DNA of 64,000 nucleotides, from positions 1,054,001-1,118,000 of the forward strand of contig NC_058193.1 of NCBI RefSeq assembly GCF_907165205.1, written 5' to 3'. This document shows positions 9,823 through 21,230 of this stretch, piece after piece. This DNA is from Coccinella septempunctata. Its lineage: Eukaryota > Arthropoda > Insecta > Coleoptera > Coccinellidae. The notes under the pieces were generated by a model. It was not told where the DNA came from. It worked only from the letters and a program-made list of their open reading frames with translations, and did not search any database. The translations under genes were made by a program, and so were the position numbers. Numbering within the stretch: position 1 is the stretch's first letter; each line of letters starts with the position of its first letter.

Positions 9823-10740
9823 ATAATAAATGGGTTCATTCGGTATTCGCATCTGAGATCTGAGCGATTTTCTGTCACATGACTCTAGAGCAGATGGATT
9901 AAAAGGGAATTAACGTTCTAGATCTAACAGGTTTTACAAACCTAACCTTAAATAATTAGAGATTTATTTTCTTGTTTTTTCTTCGTTGTTCGTTTGTTTT
10001 ATGTATTTTTATCAATATTTAGGGTTAATGGGTTAACCCATCAACAAGGAATGGAGACCGCTCTGAAGGCCATTGTGGCAATAATAATTTATGGCCACCA
10101 AAATGTTGTTTGATAGTAATGACGAAGAGAAAAAATCAAATAAAGCATTGAAAAGTTTTCTGAAGTTTGTTCCGAATTTTTCTGATAGACAGTTTCAACA
10201 ACACTGTATTCATCAACTTTTGATACCTACTTTTTTTTTTAATTTCTGATGGTTACAGTAGTTAATAATGTAGGTGTAATGTGGTCACTCAGAGATCTTG
10301 CTTGAGAAACAGCTCCTCATTAGAGTAGATTCTGTTTCCAATCAGCTGAGAACCGATATTATAAACCATATATTATGATATGCCAACAAAATTCTTCAAG
10401 AATATCCACTTCTGAACCATTTAGTTTTATTGGTTAGATATTCTTATTCAAAAGGGCCCACTTCTCACTTGGGATGACAATTTCGATTTCGTTTATAATG
10501 AATCCATCATCTTTTTTGATATCTTCATAGCAAAAGTGCTGTTGACACAAAAATTGATTCGGAGACGATGCTTATTGAGGTAAGGTTTTTTCCAATTTTC
10601 TCTCAAAAATGCCCTCGGAAATTTTATCTTTTCTCCTTTTCTTTCCGATGCCAAAACACTCTTACACTATAACGCACGCTTCAACATTTCACCATGATCA
10701 TATGTTATTCTCTTATCAAAAATATAATAATAATTCTAAT
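9823..10740. other. No gene recognised
   Basis: AT-rich sequence from the Gypsy flank to the P-like copy B. It contains one 14-bp palindrome around 10027-10040 (ATGGGTTAACCCAT) but no convincing ORF or element end. Confidence 0.5.
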
Positions 10741-11036
10741 CAAAGATTATAGAGTAGAAAGATAGGAAACACCCTCATATCTCTAGTACTAAAAACCGAC
10801 TACATTTTGGTCAGTGAAAACACGCTTGACAAAGAGATGGCGCTCAAAACGGACTGTCGATACAGAAAAACTTTTTAATAACAGTTTTCTGTTTTTTAAT
10901 TGTGGGGCGCAAAATTCGAATTCTGTTAAATTTCAATATCGACTTCGTTTCGATCAGAAAACAACATGCTGAGCGACAAAACAAAAGTATGGTTTTGATT
11001 TGTGATCAGGATGTTAGTTTTCATCTAAACATTGTT

Positions 11037-14000
11037 GTTGAGGAGTAAGGGGGGAGGATGCGTTTTATAGCCTCTCCTCTCAAATGCCAACCTCACCTAC
11101 TCGCGGTGCAACCTGTTCTTACGAACGAGGCTCTGGCGACCGAACATGAGCGGTATATCTCTGTTTCCCACAATCACCTAGCCTAAATATTGGCTTGAGC
11201 AAGAAATGGCTCTCTGCATTGCTTAAGTTACGTCTCAGACCTTGTCGTCTCAGGTTACCTGTGCCACAAGATAATCTAGTCGCAACCGCAACCAAAGTTG
11301 CAATGACAGCGTTACCAGTGCAGCTTTAAAACACCTTCTATGCAGCTCCTACAAAAAGATGGATGAGTCGAACAGGACAAAATTTGTATCCGGAGGTAAA
11401 ATACCCTCCCATTCGGATCTCCGGGGGAGGGTGCCTGAGCGAGTGAATCATCGTACAACAACCAATGAAAAGCACATAGCTTTTGCAGCATGGAACGTCA
11501 GAACCTTGCTAGACAACCCCAAGGCCGACCGACCAGAGAGGCGAACTGCCCTAATCGATAAGGAACTGCAACGAACATCCATTGCAATAGTTGCCTTAGG
11601 CGAGACACGCTTTTCGGACGAAGCAGGCTTGGTAGAACAAGCGTATACTTTTTTCTGGAAGTGCTTGCCGGAAGGCGAAATCATACAACATGGCGTAGAC
11701 TTTGCCATTAGAAACGACCTGGCCGCCAAGATAACCGAAAATATAGTTGGCATCTCAGAACGCTTAATGACCGTAGGTACGCTTTCCTGCAGCGAATAAT
11801 ACATTTGTGAACATCATTGCAGTATACGCACCCACTTTGAACTCCTCTGACAACTCAAAGGATACTTTCTACGAATCACTCGTTGCTACATTAAGTAAGA
11901 TCCCAAAACGGGAACGAATTATCCTCCTTGGAGACTTCAACGCCAGAGTGGGCAGATGTCAAGATTCAGAACTGTGGACAGCAATAAAAGGGAAACATGG
12001 CACAGATAGCATTAATTCGAACGGAGAACGTCTGCTGGTTCTTTGTGCAGAACACAATCTTTGTATAACGAACACCTTCTTTATTACGAGATCCAATTCG
12101 AGGGGGACCTGGCGCCACCCGCGCTCAGGGCATTGGCATACTCTCGACTATGTGATCGTGAGAAGAAAAGATCTCAAAGAGGTGTTGGTCACTAAACCCA
12201 GAGCAGATCTGGAGTGCTGGACTGACCATAGGCTGGTAATCTCGAGAATGAAGATCTCAATGCTCCCAAAATACCAACGCAGGCCAAAGTTACTAAGAAA
12301 GCGCCTTCAAATCTCCAAACTACAAAACCCTTCTACAAAGGAAAGCTTCACAGCTGCCGTCAAAGATAGCCTAACACCACCGGATTATGACGACGACATT
12401 GAGAGTCATTGGTTTCGCTTCAAAACATCTCTTACAAATTCAGCGAAAGAAATACTGGGCACAGAACGCTCCCGAAAATCCCCAGACTGGTTCGCTGACA
12501 AATAAACTCATATCGCACCCCTTCTGGAGGCAAAACACAAAGCGATGAAAAGCAGCAAATATTAAGCCTGGCGATGTTGCAGCCCAAAAATGTTTTATTA
12601 ACATAAAACGCGAGGTCCGTCAAGAAATAAGAAAAATCAAGGACAGCTGGTGGAAAGAAAAAGCTAAGGAAATACAAGCTTACGCCGATAACCATGATTA
12701 CAGGCGTTTTTTCGAAGCTATTAAAACTGTTTATGGTCCAAGCAGAAAAGCTAACTTTCCTATAAGAGATGCTAATGGAGCTATTCTAACTGATGATAGA
12801 AAAATTCTCGAAAGATGGAAGGAGCATTACTCACAGGTCTTGAATCAAAATAACGACTCGGATTTATCCATTTTAAACCTGCTCCCCGCGTATAGTCCGA
12901 TGACATCGCTTGATGACGAAATCTCAATGTCGGAAATCATAAGTGTGATTAAAAATATGAAAAATGATAAGTCACCTGGTCTAGACGGCATTCCAGCGGA
13001 GATATTCAAAGCCTTGTATGAAGTCATTGTCAATAGTCTCCTAACACTATTTCGCAAGATCTGGGAACAGGGAGATGTGCCACAAGACTTCAGAGACGCT
13101 TTAGTTATCAACATCTAAAAGAACAAAGGCGATACGTCGAATTGCAACAATTACAGGGGCATCTCGTTGCTTAATGTGGCCGGTAAAATTCTCTCGAAGA
13201 GTATGGCTAATCGTCTGGTTCCACTCTTAGAAAAGCTATTACCTGAATCCCAGTGCGGCTTTCGACCAAATCGAGGTACGATGGACCTAATTTTCACACT
13301 GCGACAGCTGCAAGCGAAGGCCCGTGAACAACAATCAAGGATCTATACAGCCTACATCGATCTAAGTAAGGCATTCGATTCGGTGAATCAGAGAGCGCTA
13401 TGGAAAATCATGGCACGTCTTGGAGTATCCGAAAAATTCTTAGCAGTTTGTAAAAGCCTTTATACCAACGACACCGCTAGAATACAGCATAATGGTTTTA
13501 CAACCGACAATTTCTCAACCAACTCTGGAAAAAAACAAGGCTGCGTATTAGCGCCTTTACTATTCAATATTTTCGCCATAGCTGTGTCGATAATTGCTGA
13601 CATGAGTATGCCTGTAAGAGGTGTTGGGATAAGATTCAGCTTTGATGGAGGCCTGTTTAACCTGAAGCGCCTCAGAGCAAAAACCAGTACCAAGTTTATC
13701 GCTGAACTTCAATATGCAGACGACTGTTCACTTATCGCTAGCAGCTCGGAGAATCTACAGATAAGTCCACCTATAAACATATACATATACAAAGCTTTAG
13801 GCCTTAGACTCAATATCGACAAATCCAAAATCCTGGTAAGTCCGCCAGAAAGCCTTCAAACAGATATCAGCCTGGAGAATGAAACTCTAGAACAGGTCGA
13901 GCAGTTCAAATACTTGGGAAGCTTCATAAATACTAGGGCTAACCTTGACATGGAAATACACAACCGTATCAATTCGGTATCACGGACATTCTGGAGGCTA

Positions 14001-14715
14001 AAGGATAGAGTGTTTCAAAATCACGACCTCAATCTGAAGACCAAGACAGCTGTTTACAAAGCAGTGGTCCTCCCAACGCTCCTTTACGGAAGCGAAAGCT
14101 GGACGCCCTACAGGCGACATATTAAACAGCTTGAACATACGCAACAACGTCATCTAAGACAGATAATGCACATCAGATGGTTCCACAAAGTTTCGAATGC
14201 AGAAGTCTTGAAACGCGCGAGTTGTATAACAATTGAGACTCAAGTAACGAGGGCCCGACTCAGATGGAGCGGCCACACTCTGAGGATGCAAGACACAAGA
14301 CTCCCCAAAATAGCTCTATATGGCGAATTTACTGAAACCAGGAAACCAGGAGGCCAGTATAAGCGGTTTGAGGATACACTACATCAATCCCTAAAATCAG
14401 TCAATGCCAATCATAACTGGGAACAACTAGCGTCAGACAGGTCACAGTGGAGGTCTTTGGTACACAGTTATAATGGAGACTCGAGAAGGATACAGCGGCG
14501 GCCAGATCTGGTTGGTGACTATCCATGCCCGGAGTGTGATAGGATATGTAAGTCTCGGTTGGGTCTCTACAGTCACAGAAGAGCAAACAGTCGCAATTAG
14601 CCCTGAAAAATTATTTTTAAGTCTGTTCGCACCTTTTTTCCTTCCTTTTTCTTTTCTTTTTGTTTTTTCGTCTTTTCGTAGATTCATTCCCGGCAACGGG
14701 ATACAGCAATGAATG
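11037..14715 (+). mobile_element. RTE-type non-LTR retrotransposon
   Basis: The insertion is bracketed by the 10-bp direct repeat AAACATTGTT (11027-11036 and 14716-14725), and copy A of the P-like element supplies the empty site at about 3325-3340. It has a GC-richer 5' leader of about 320 bp, one long but broken ORF (apurinic-type endonuclease, reverse transcriptase, terminal zinc finger), and a 3' end in ATGAATG without poly(A). Two more fragments of the family lie at 36741-37081 and 39640-42360. Confidence 0.88.
11359..14600 (+). pseudogene. RTE ORF: endonuclease-reverse transcriptase
   Basis: Segments 11359-11799, 11807-12505, 12840-13118 and 13167-14600 read as one protein with frameshifts. 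In order: endonuclease (AWNVRTLLDN, ALGETRFSDE, LLGDFNARVG, HWHTLDYVIVRR, WTDHRLV); fingers (NDKSPGLDGIPAEI); reverse transcriptase (YRGISLLN, QCGFRPNRG, IDLSKAFDSV, KQGCVLAP, LQYADDCSLI); thumb with QFKYLGSF; and a terminal C2H2 finger (CPECDRICKSRLGLYSHRR). Lesions include a shift near 11800, stops near 12505 and 12560, and TAA at about 13116-13118 where YKNKGD would be expected. The catalytic YADD is intact but the protein cannot be made whole. Confidence 0.88.
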
Positions 14716-15636
14716 AAACATTGTTTGGAATTAATTGATATCAATGAAAAATGCTGTTTGATGTGCTATATTTTTATTAGCAATTCATAAAAAATTCACA
14801 AAAATTGAAATTATGGACAATAAATGAAGCTTTGATTAGGACAAAAGTATATGGTAATCTGCTATACGTCGAAGGTGCTATTTCAGTACAATAGGTTGTT
14901 TTGCATTAATAAACCCAGTTGAATTTGTAAAATATACATATGTATATCAGAAATTAATATTAACCAATATTCAATATACCTTCATAGCACACACATTCCA
15001 GTTACGTACATATGTAGGTATTATTTATAGAATTTTCAGAACCACACTTAAAAAAAACCTTACAGTTTATACTGACACATATATGATATACAAGACCTGT
15101 ATGTCAGTATAGATTCTTGGTGCTTTTTTATGATTTCCTTATGATACAGCCTCTTTATGACACAATATACAAATTGATAAATGAATGAACAAAACACTCA
15201 CAGAAGATTTCATAAAACTTTGACCTTCCAAACAACAATTTAACAGTCACTCGGTTCCCGAATCGAACCTGCATTTCTGAATATATTGAAAGAATAGTAA
15301 TTGAGAATCATTGAATGGACCTATAAAGATCATCATTTCCCCTTAATAGGCCGTTCATGCAAGGGACACTGCACATGGTGTAGTCAGTAGTGTTTACTGA
15401 ATGAAGTCTTTGTCTTCACGCCCTGAGAATTTTATCCACTGAAAATTAGAATCAATGAATGACCGATTCACATGTTACGAGTTTTAATACTTACGCTTCC
15501 ATTTTCCTAAGTTGAGTGAAAAAACTTAATCTCGGAAAATCCATTTCATTATTCGATCCACAGTTCTTCACCATTCGAACAATATTTTGGTGTTTTCACC
15601 AAGAAATAAAACAAAAAAATTCAATAATCATCCACT

Positions 15637-15826
15637 CAAAGATTGTAGAGTAGAAAGATAGGAAACGCCCTCATATCTCTAGTACTAAGAACCGACTACA
15701 TTTCAGGCTAGTGAAAACACGCGTGACAATGAGATGGCGCTGAAAACGCACTGTCAATACAGAAAAACTTTTTAATAACAGTTTTCTGTTTTTTAATTGA
15801 GGGGCGCGAAATTCGAATTCTATTCC
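15637..15826 (-). mobile_element. P-like transposon copy C, terminal fragment
   Basis: It begins CAAAGATTGTAGAGTAGAAA and matches the first 190 bp of copy B and the last 190 bp of copy A, then breaks off after GAATTCTATTCC. It lies head-to-tail against copy B. No second terminus or target duplication is seen. Confidence 0.7.
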
Positions 15827-16206
15827 TTGTGGGACGAGGGTCCTCGCTGCGAGCACGAGCTCGCCCATCAAAGGGTTTCACTCATCTAGATCGCTAAGTG
15901 TTCACGTGGTCCACATGGTTGCGCGAGGGATGCATCAAGAAGAGTACTTGTAGCTCATAGGGATTTACAAAAATCGAGAATTCATGAGGAATTCAAAAAA
16001 CAAAAACTATTTAAATCCCAATAAAAGAGAACATGGATCAAATGGAATAATACCGGAGGGCAGCGATTTTACTTCTTCCCTTTCTTCTTCCAGAATAAGA
16101 TTGATATGACTGAAATCGCAGCTGCAGCAATCGGGTTTCGCCAGGGTGACTTTCGCTGATGTAGACTCAGCGTTATGGGCAAAAACCAAGTCTTTGAAAT
16201 AACTGA
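15827..16206. other. No gene recognised
   Basis: It follows the truncated P-like fragment and includes a short GC-rich stretch near 15835-15870 with overlapping partial palindromes. No coding motif was found. Confidence 0.4.
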
Positions 16207-16256
16207 TAAGCTGCGTTTACATTAGCGAAACAATTTCTCGAAAATTGAGCCTAGTG

Positions 16257-16287
16257 CATAGATTAGAGAGGAGATCTGTAATCTGTG
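16257..16287. mobile_element. 31-bp micro-hairpin insertion, 8-bp TSD
   Basis: Imperfect inverted arms CATAGATTAGAGA and CACAGATTACAGA (right arm complemented) meet over a few bases. The octamer GCCTAGTG flanks both sides exactly (16249-16256 and 16288-16295). The right arm CACAGATTACA matches the arms of the 27-bp insertion at 60620-60646, linking the two. Confidence 0.75.
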
Positions 16288-16348
16288 GCCTAGTGTAGAC
16301 GACCTCTCCACCACGAGCAGGGCGGAGGCCCCTGCTGCGAGCCGGAGG

Positions 16349-16386
16349 CATTGAACTAAAGTTTAAACTTAAACTTTAGTTCAATG
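16349..16386. mobile_element. 38-bp micro-hairpin insertion, CATTGAACT family
   Basis: Arms CATTGAACTAAAGTTTA and the complement enclose a 4-nt centre. The octamer GCCGGAGG flanks both sides exactly (16341-16348 and 16387-16394). The same CATTGAACT terminus occurs at 1462 and 17944. It has no room for anything but its inverted repeats. Confidence 0.8.
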
Positions 16387-16436
16387 GCCGGAGGTCTGTC
16401 GGATTCTGTCCGCGCATCGAATTTCGCGTAGTGTAA

Positions 16437-17092
16437 GGCTAGCCGCACATTGAGATTGAGGGCAGTCCAGCACAGCACAGCAGAGCCTAGTCTAGTAGAG
16501 GATTTTGTAACAAATGCAATTAAATAAAACACCGCATATTGGACGTAGCAGAGCAGAGGCCTACGCGACGTAGTAACAGAGTACTCTGTGTACCCTGCGT
16601 CGGTTGTGGATTGCGCACAGTTTCCTCTGCAGAGTGATCGCGTTTTTTGAATGAAACAGCTAAATTTTATGGGAATGGAATTGTTAATTGAAATGGTTCA
16701 AGAGAATAAGGTGCTTTACTATACGAGTAACAACGACTACATGCGTACAAAGATGAAATCTTGGAGATTAGCAAAAATTTGAACAAACTATATAGACAAA
16801 AAATATTTTCTATTTCCGAATCCAAAAAGAGGTTTAACTGAGCGGCTGGATCCATATTTTTGTAAGAAACTAACAAAAAGACACAGAAACAACTAACTAT
16901 CTACATGCAATATGCGCGCATCGCTTATGTGGATCACATAAATAGTTTTCCTCTATAGTTCCTAATACCTTCCCTATGCTTCGCTACTCTCAATATGCGG
17001 GCATCGTTCAGGCAGAGCACAGGCATAGTTTTCCTCTCTAGTTACTCCGCTGTGCTGTGCTAGGCTACGCTGCCCTCAATGTGCGGCTAGCC
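16437..17092. mobile_element. Harbinger-type MITE, 656 bp
   Basis: Perfect 18-bp terminal repeats GGCTAGCCGCACATTGAG stand at both ends, flanked by TAA (16434-16436 and 17093-17095). Subterminal regions carry repeated CAGCACAGCA-like and GCAGAGCA-like motifs in both orientations. The centre is AT-rich and non-coding. TIR plus TAA points to PIF/Harbinger; no transposase is present. Confidence 0.75.
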
Positions 17093-17499
17093 TAAACGTG
17101 GTGCACAGCCTGCATGCTAAGCTACTGCAAAACCAAAACTGAGCGGCTCGCCGCAGTCTGAATGATTGCGCTTTGCGAAATTTGACTCGAAACGAGTAAT
17201 TTCCGCACGAGTGACTTTCGCGAGGAAATTTCGCTATTGTAATAGCTAACGTAACCCTTTGTAGGGCTCGATAGATGTGATAAAAGTTAAAAAATTTGAT
17301 CAACTACGCAAACACCCTCCTCAAAACAAAATTAAAATTTGTTATTCGAGTGAAACTTTTGTTATAAGAATATTTTCTACATCAAGTCCAAAAAAAAAGA
17401 AATGAAGTTCTTTTACACCAGGTTAACGAAAAAAACAATTTCTATTATTTCATTTTGGGGTTCAACCCCGCCATCCCATCCGAAGTCCAATGTCAATCA

Positions 17500-17790
17500 T
17501 TGTAAAAAATCTGTTTGTGCTCCGCCGCCTTCCTGCCTTTGAATTAGGCGATCTCCATGACTTGGAGGGGTTAAATCCCTTCCTCAGCCAACATACGGTC
17601 CACTCCCTAATTGAAAGATCTTCCTTTTTCGGATTGTGTGGTCTGTACCGTTGTTTGATCGGTTTGGTGCCAGGCTTCAGCTTCCCGAACTTCTTCCACT
17701 CCGTGTCAAGAAATGCATTTAATTGAGTCAGTCAGTTCTAACAGGTGTTCCTCGTCGGTATGAACTTTAGTGGTGGTTTCGACAGTTGGT
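17500..17790 (-). pseudogene. Relic of Gypsy-type pol (RT start)
   Basis: On the minus strand the frame contains LTDSIK and then, after shifts, KFGKLKPGTKPIKQRYRPHN and a degenerate REW/DRML-like segment. This resembles the region where Gypsy reverse transcriptases begin (G-T-x-P-I-x-Q-R-Y-R). It is short, frameshifted and without LTRs. Assignment is by motif similarity alone. Confidence 0.45.
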
Positions 17791-17943
17791 ATTCTGAGAT
17801 TGACGGCAAACTTGAACGTCGACAGAATCCCACAATAATGTCAACCGGTCAGTTTGGTACCAGCAAAAATCAGGGAGCGTATGGTGATTTGTACTCTGGT
17901 GGTTGTATAGTTTCGGATTGGCAGTGGTTTGACCACTGAACTA

Positions 17944-18144
17944 CATTGAACTCTAAAAGAACTGGAAGGGCCTCTTAGGTACCGAAATACGACGAAAAGT
18001 GTGTCCAACTGAGACGGAAGATGTAGAGCAATCCATCTCTAGAGTAGAGCGTAGAGAGATATAGATTGCTCTACATCTTCCCTTTCAGTCTTCCTCAGTT
18101 TGCCTGCATCTAGATGCCGTTCCAGTTCTTTTAGAGTTCAATGC
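17944..18144. mobile_element. 201-bp foldback element, CATTGAACT family
   Basis: Outer arms start CATTGAACTCTAAAAGAACT and match perfectly for about 24 bp. An inner pair of perfect 18-bp arms (GGAAGATGTAGAGCAATC) lies around 18017-18090. CTGAACTA flanks exactly (17936-17943 and 18145-18152), an 8-bp target duplication. It shares its terminus with the 38- and 40-bp insertions and shows what a longer family member looks like. Confidence 0.8.
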
Positions 18145-18152
18145 TGAACTAT

Positions 18153-19380
18153 AATCAAAATGGAAAGCGCCCAGTAATAAATAGATGCAAGCCGAGAGAG
18201 ATGCGTTTCTTAGGAGAATCATCTATCCTTGTGAATAAATTTTAGCCAATCACTTCCTCTGCTCTAATAACTGTTTTCATTACTATGAAAACGGCTTTAA
18301 CAGTACCGTACTATTGTCACGAATGAAATAATTTCATTATGTTCAAAAAAATGGTGAAAAAGTGCTGTATGTGATCTTTCCTGATGCTTTTATCCTACTC
18401 ATGGCGAAGTATAATGACATACAATCCGATGGGAATATGGAAATGATCATTCCCACTATCTTTTGAACAAGAAAATAAAAATCTTTCTTTTTCTCAGAAT
18501 TGAAAATTCGTGGAATGGGAGCAATCGTAAGATATTTTCTATGCAAAGTTTGAGGTATGAACAAAACTAAATTGGTTTTAGGAACATTCAAATCAGTGGA
18601 TTTATGTGATTTTTGCCCTTATTTTCACCCAAATAGTTTTCATTTCACTGTTAGAACTTTGATAAGCTCAGATAAAAAAATAACACACATCGAATTTTCA
18701 GTTACCTATAATTGTCGATTTTCATTTTCAGATTACAATTCCCTCAATCGATGAGAAAAGGGTCCAGCCCCCGTACCACAAGCTCACGACAAGCGCACGA
18801 CTCGACAATAATCCCGTTTTTCCCCTTTTTTCCTGCTTTATCTTTAAGTTGAATAGTTGAAAATTTGTACCAAAGATGATCAGTATTCTCTTTATGAACA
18901 TCTTGATAACATGAAAACTGTCGGGTGTAATTAGATTGCCGAAAACGTCTCATCAAATTCGACATCGATAAGTTGTCGATAGATTGTCGATCGATCATGG
19001 CACCACTGCAGTTTTGTGATTCAGTTTTCGCCACAGCACTCAAAACCGTCTAACAAAGAAAAGGAACTAATACCGCTTTCCTTGTTTTTTTGTTCATAAA
19101 ATACACGGCAAATTTAAAGGAACGGAGATATACTTTCGTAAATGAAAGGCACTTTTGCTTTATTTGGTTTTTGTGCTGCCTAGGTCTAGAAGCCATGCCA
19201 TTCTTATACAATTGTCATTCATTTTGCACATTTTTATCAATTTAGTCAAAGTCAAAGCCAAATCAAAGCGAAAATATCTGTCGATTGATTACATTTCAAT
19301 TTCCTAGTTTTTTCGTGAGTAATTGTTTGAGTTTAGTTGGTTTTTGTTTACTGTAATCACTTTGATTGTGAAACTGTAAA
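18153..19380. other. No gene recognised
   Basis: AT-rich, with only short frames and no recognisable domain. A cluster of TCGAT and GTCGATAG words near 18960-19000 is the only visible local structure. Confidence 0.4.
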
Positions 19381-19382
19381 TA

Positions 19383-20038
19383 ATGAGTGATTTAGCACCC
19401 ACTGAAATCGCTAGGGCAGTAGCAATGATCGAAATGAATGAAATGATCGAAAATTGGAATGATCTCTGAGGTAATGTTTTGTTCGCGAATGAGAGCCGTT
19501 TTTGTGTAAATTCAATAGATGGGAGGGAAAGATTGTATAGTCGTCCAGGAGAACAAAACGAACAAATTAATTTTACTCCTACTGTCTCTTTCGGTGGAGG
19601 CTCAGTTATGTTGGCGTATGTTTAGGGGCATGCACAGAGTTAGTGGTTATTGATGGCAGCGCTTTAACGGCAGATAGGTACATAAGGGATCTTCTGCAAG
19701 ATCATGTGATACAGTTTGCCCCATTTATCGTGGCAGATTTTCTCTTGATGCAAGACAATGCTCTCCCGCACGCAGCTCGTTGTGTAACTGAATTTTTAAA
19801 TCAGGTTCAAATACCGACAATGAATTGGCCTGTATGTTCTTCAGACATGAATCCAATTGAACATGTCTGGGACATGCTAGGCAGACGACTTAGGTCAAGA
19901 ATTCCTGCTGTTCAAAACTTGGAAGAAGCAAGAACTGCTTTGAGGGAAATATGGGAGAATTTTCCTCAAGAAATGATCGACAACGTAATCAGAAATATGG
20001 AAAGACGAATGGTTGCAGTTATAAGTAAATTTGTTTAG
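19383..20038 (+). pseudogene. Tc1-type transposase relic
   Basis: It opens MSDLAPTEIARAVAMIE, a typical Tc1/mariner N-terminus. It then jumps by internal deletion and frameshift to the catalytic half: NESRFCV (the first catalytic Asp replaced by Asn), FGGGSVML, DRYIRDLLQDHV, LLMQDNALPHAAR (second Asp) and MNPIEHVWDML (the Glu). The last 131 residues (19643-20038) are uninterrupted and end normally. Most of the DNA-binding region is missing. No clear terminal inverted repeats were found. Confidence 0.75.
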
Positions 20039-20163
20039 AATCTGTTAAAAAAAAGGAACCCTCACCTTTCATTGCTCTCCGGCGAACAGTTTCCGTTCGC
20101 GCAGTGTAAGTTTTCGTTTTCAATTTCTTTTAAATCTCAATAATGTGAAATTACGTTACAAGA

Positions 20164-20370
20164 TATCCCATTTTGCCTATACACAAGCTATATTTACGAG
20201 AATCGTACATGTTTGTCTACAAGATCACCAATAATCTCTTGAAGAATGGCCTGACAGTGGAAAACAACATCATTCATCAATATAATACAAGAAATAGAGA
20301 TAGATATTCAAGCTGGATAAAAAAACAAAAACAAACTATGGTAGAAGAAGACCTAGCTATGCCGCTGTAG
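20164..20370 (+). pseudogene. Non-LTR ORF2 C-terminal fragment
   Basis: PIHKLYLRESYMFVYKITNN followed by HQYNTRNRDR resembles the carboxy-terminal tail of Jockey-type ORF2 proteins, where an FVYK segment precedes the NTR motif. The upstream reverse transcriptase is absent. Short, so tentative. Confidence 0.4.
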
Positions 20371-21230
20371 AGCTTTTATTGGCAAATTGCCCCTTGCCAT
20401 CAGATCTTCCAAATCGCTGAGAACATTTCGAGCTATACGAGAACATTTAATTGTGTGATTTTATTGAATACATTCAAACTTGTAATAAAAAATTTATCTA
20501 GCCAATGCTAGATAATATTTTATTAATATTTCTTTGAGAACAACTGTATGTTGATTAACAGAATAACTTTATTTATCTATATAAGAAACGAAGGTTGGGC
20601 TCGAGGAACAGTATTCTGAAAAGACCCGAGGGAACAGAGAATTCCCGAAGAGTTACAAAGTGCAAAGTAGTGAAAGTGAATTAGTGTAAATAATTAGAGT
20701 AAGTCCTTGTACATAAATTGGTGTAGTAGTTGGGTAAATAAATTAGACATTGTGTGAAAGAAGACAATTTAATTAACCCCGAGTACGTTAATATGATGAT
20801 AATAATCATTTAAATGAAATAAAATACGGAGAAAGTACTTACAGGGATTGATGATCGCTATGTGGGCAAACATTTTCTGGATGGTTGTTTTTATTGTGGG
20901 TATATAGGCAAAACTGAAGAATTGTTTTCGATATCATACTCAATAATGAATTTTAACGTTCGCCGAATTTTGTCACTTGGCCGAATACTTCTACTTCCAT
21001 TCGAATTAAACCATTTGCTGGAGAAGAAAGAACTTATTACTTAATATAATTAATTAATCACAATGACAATAATTCAATTCGTTTTTCTTAGGTCATAATT
21101 AAATATTTATTCATGCTTTACAACTAAAACATGTAACGAGAGGGTAGTTTTCAAACTTACCCCCTAATTTTAGAATAATTCTTTTAGTTTTCATTCTTAA
21201 GTAATTTTGTTTTTGAATTAATTTTCCGAG
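20371..21230. other. No gene recognised
   Basis: AT-rich. It includes a 9-bp-arm hairpin near 20500-20521 (TTATCTAGC arms) that lacks flanking direct repeats. Nothing else was identified. Confidence 0.4.

Larger units (their letters stand above)
10741..15636 (-). mobile_element. P-like transposon copy B, split by RTE insertion
   Basis: It starts with the same CAAAGATTATAGAGTAGAAA terminus as copy A and follows copy A in reverse complement. It is broken at 11036 by a non-LTR element and resumes at 14716. The homology includes the CTATACGTCGAAGG block and the decayed THAP exon region (about 15300-15500). The far terminus is not reached: homology stops near 15630, where copy C abuts it. Confidence 0.75.
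16210..17246. mobile_element. TAA-flanked MITE carrying three later insertions
   Basis: The left end GCTGCGTTTACATTAGCGAAA and the right end (reverse complement GCTATTACAATAGCGAAA) are imperfect inverted repeats. TAA stands outside both ends (16207-16209 and 17247-17249), the target choice of PIF/Harbinger elements. Removing the insertions at 16257-16287, 16349-16386 and 16437-17092, with one copy of each target duplication, leaves an element of about 290 bp. Confidence 0.55.

Noticed and set aside
20500..20521. Hairpin with TTATCTAGC arms
   Set aside because: Looks like the micro-hairpins, but no 8-bp direct repeat lies on either side, so it cannot be called an insertion.
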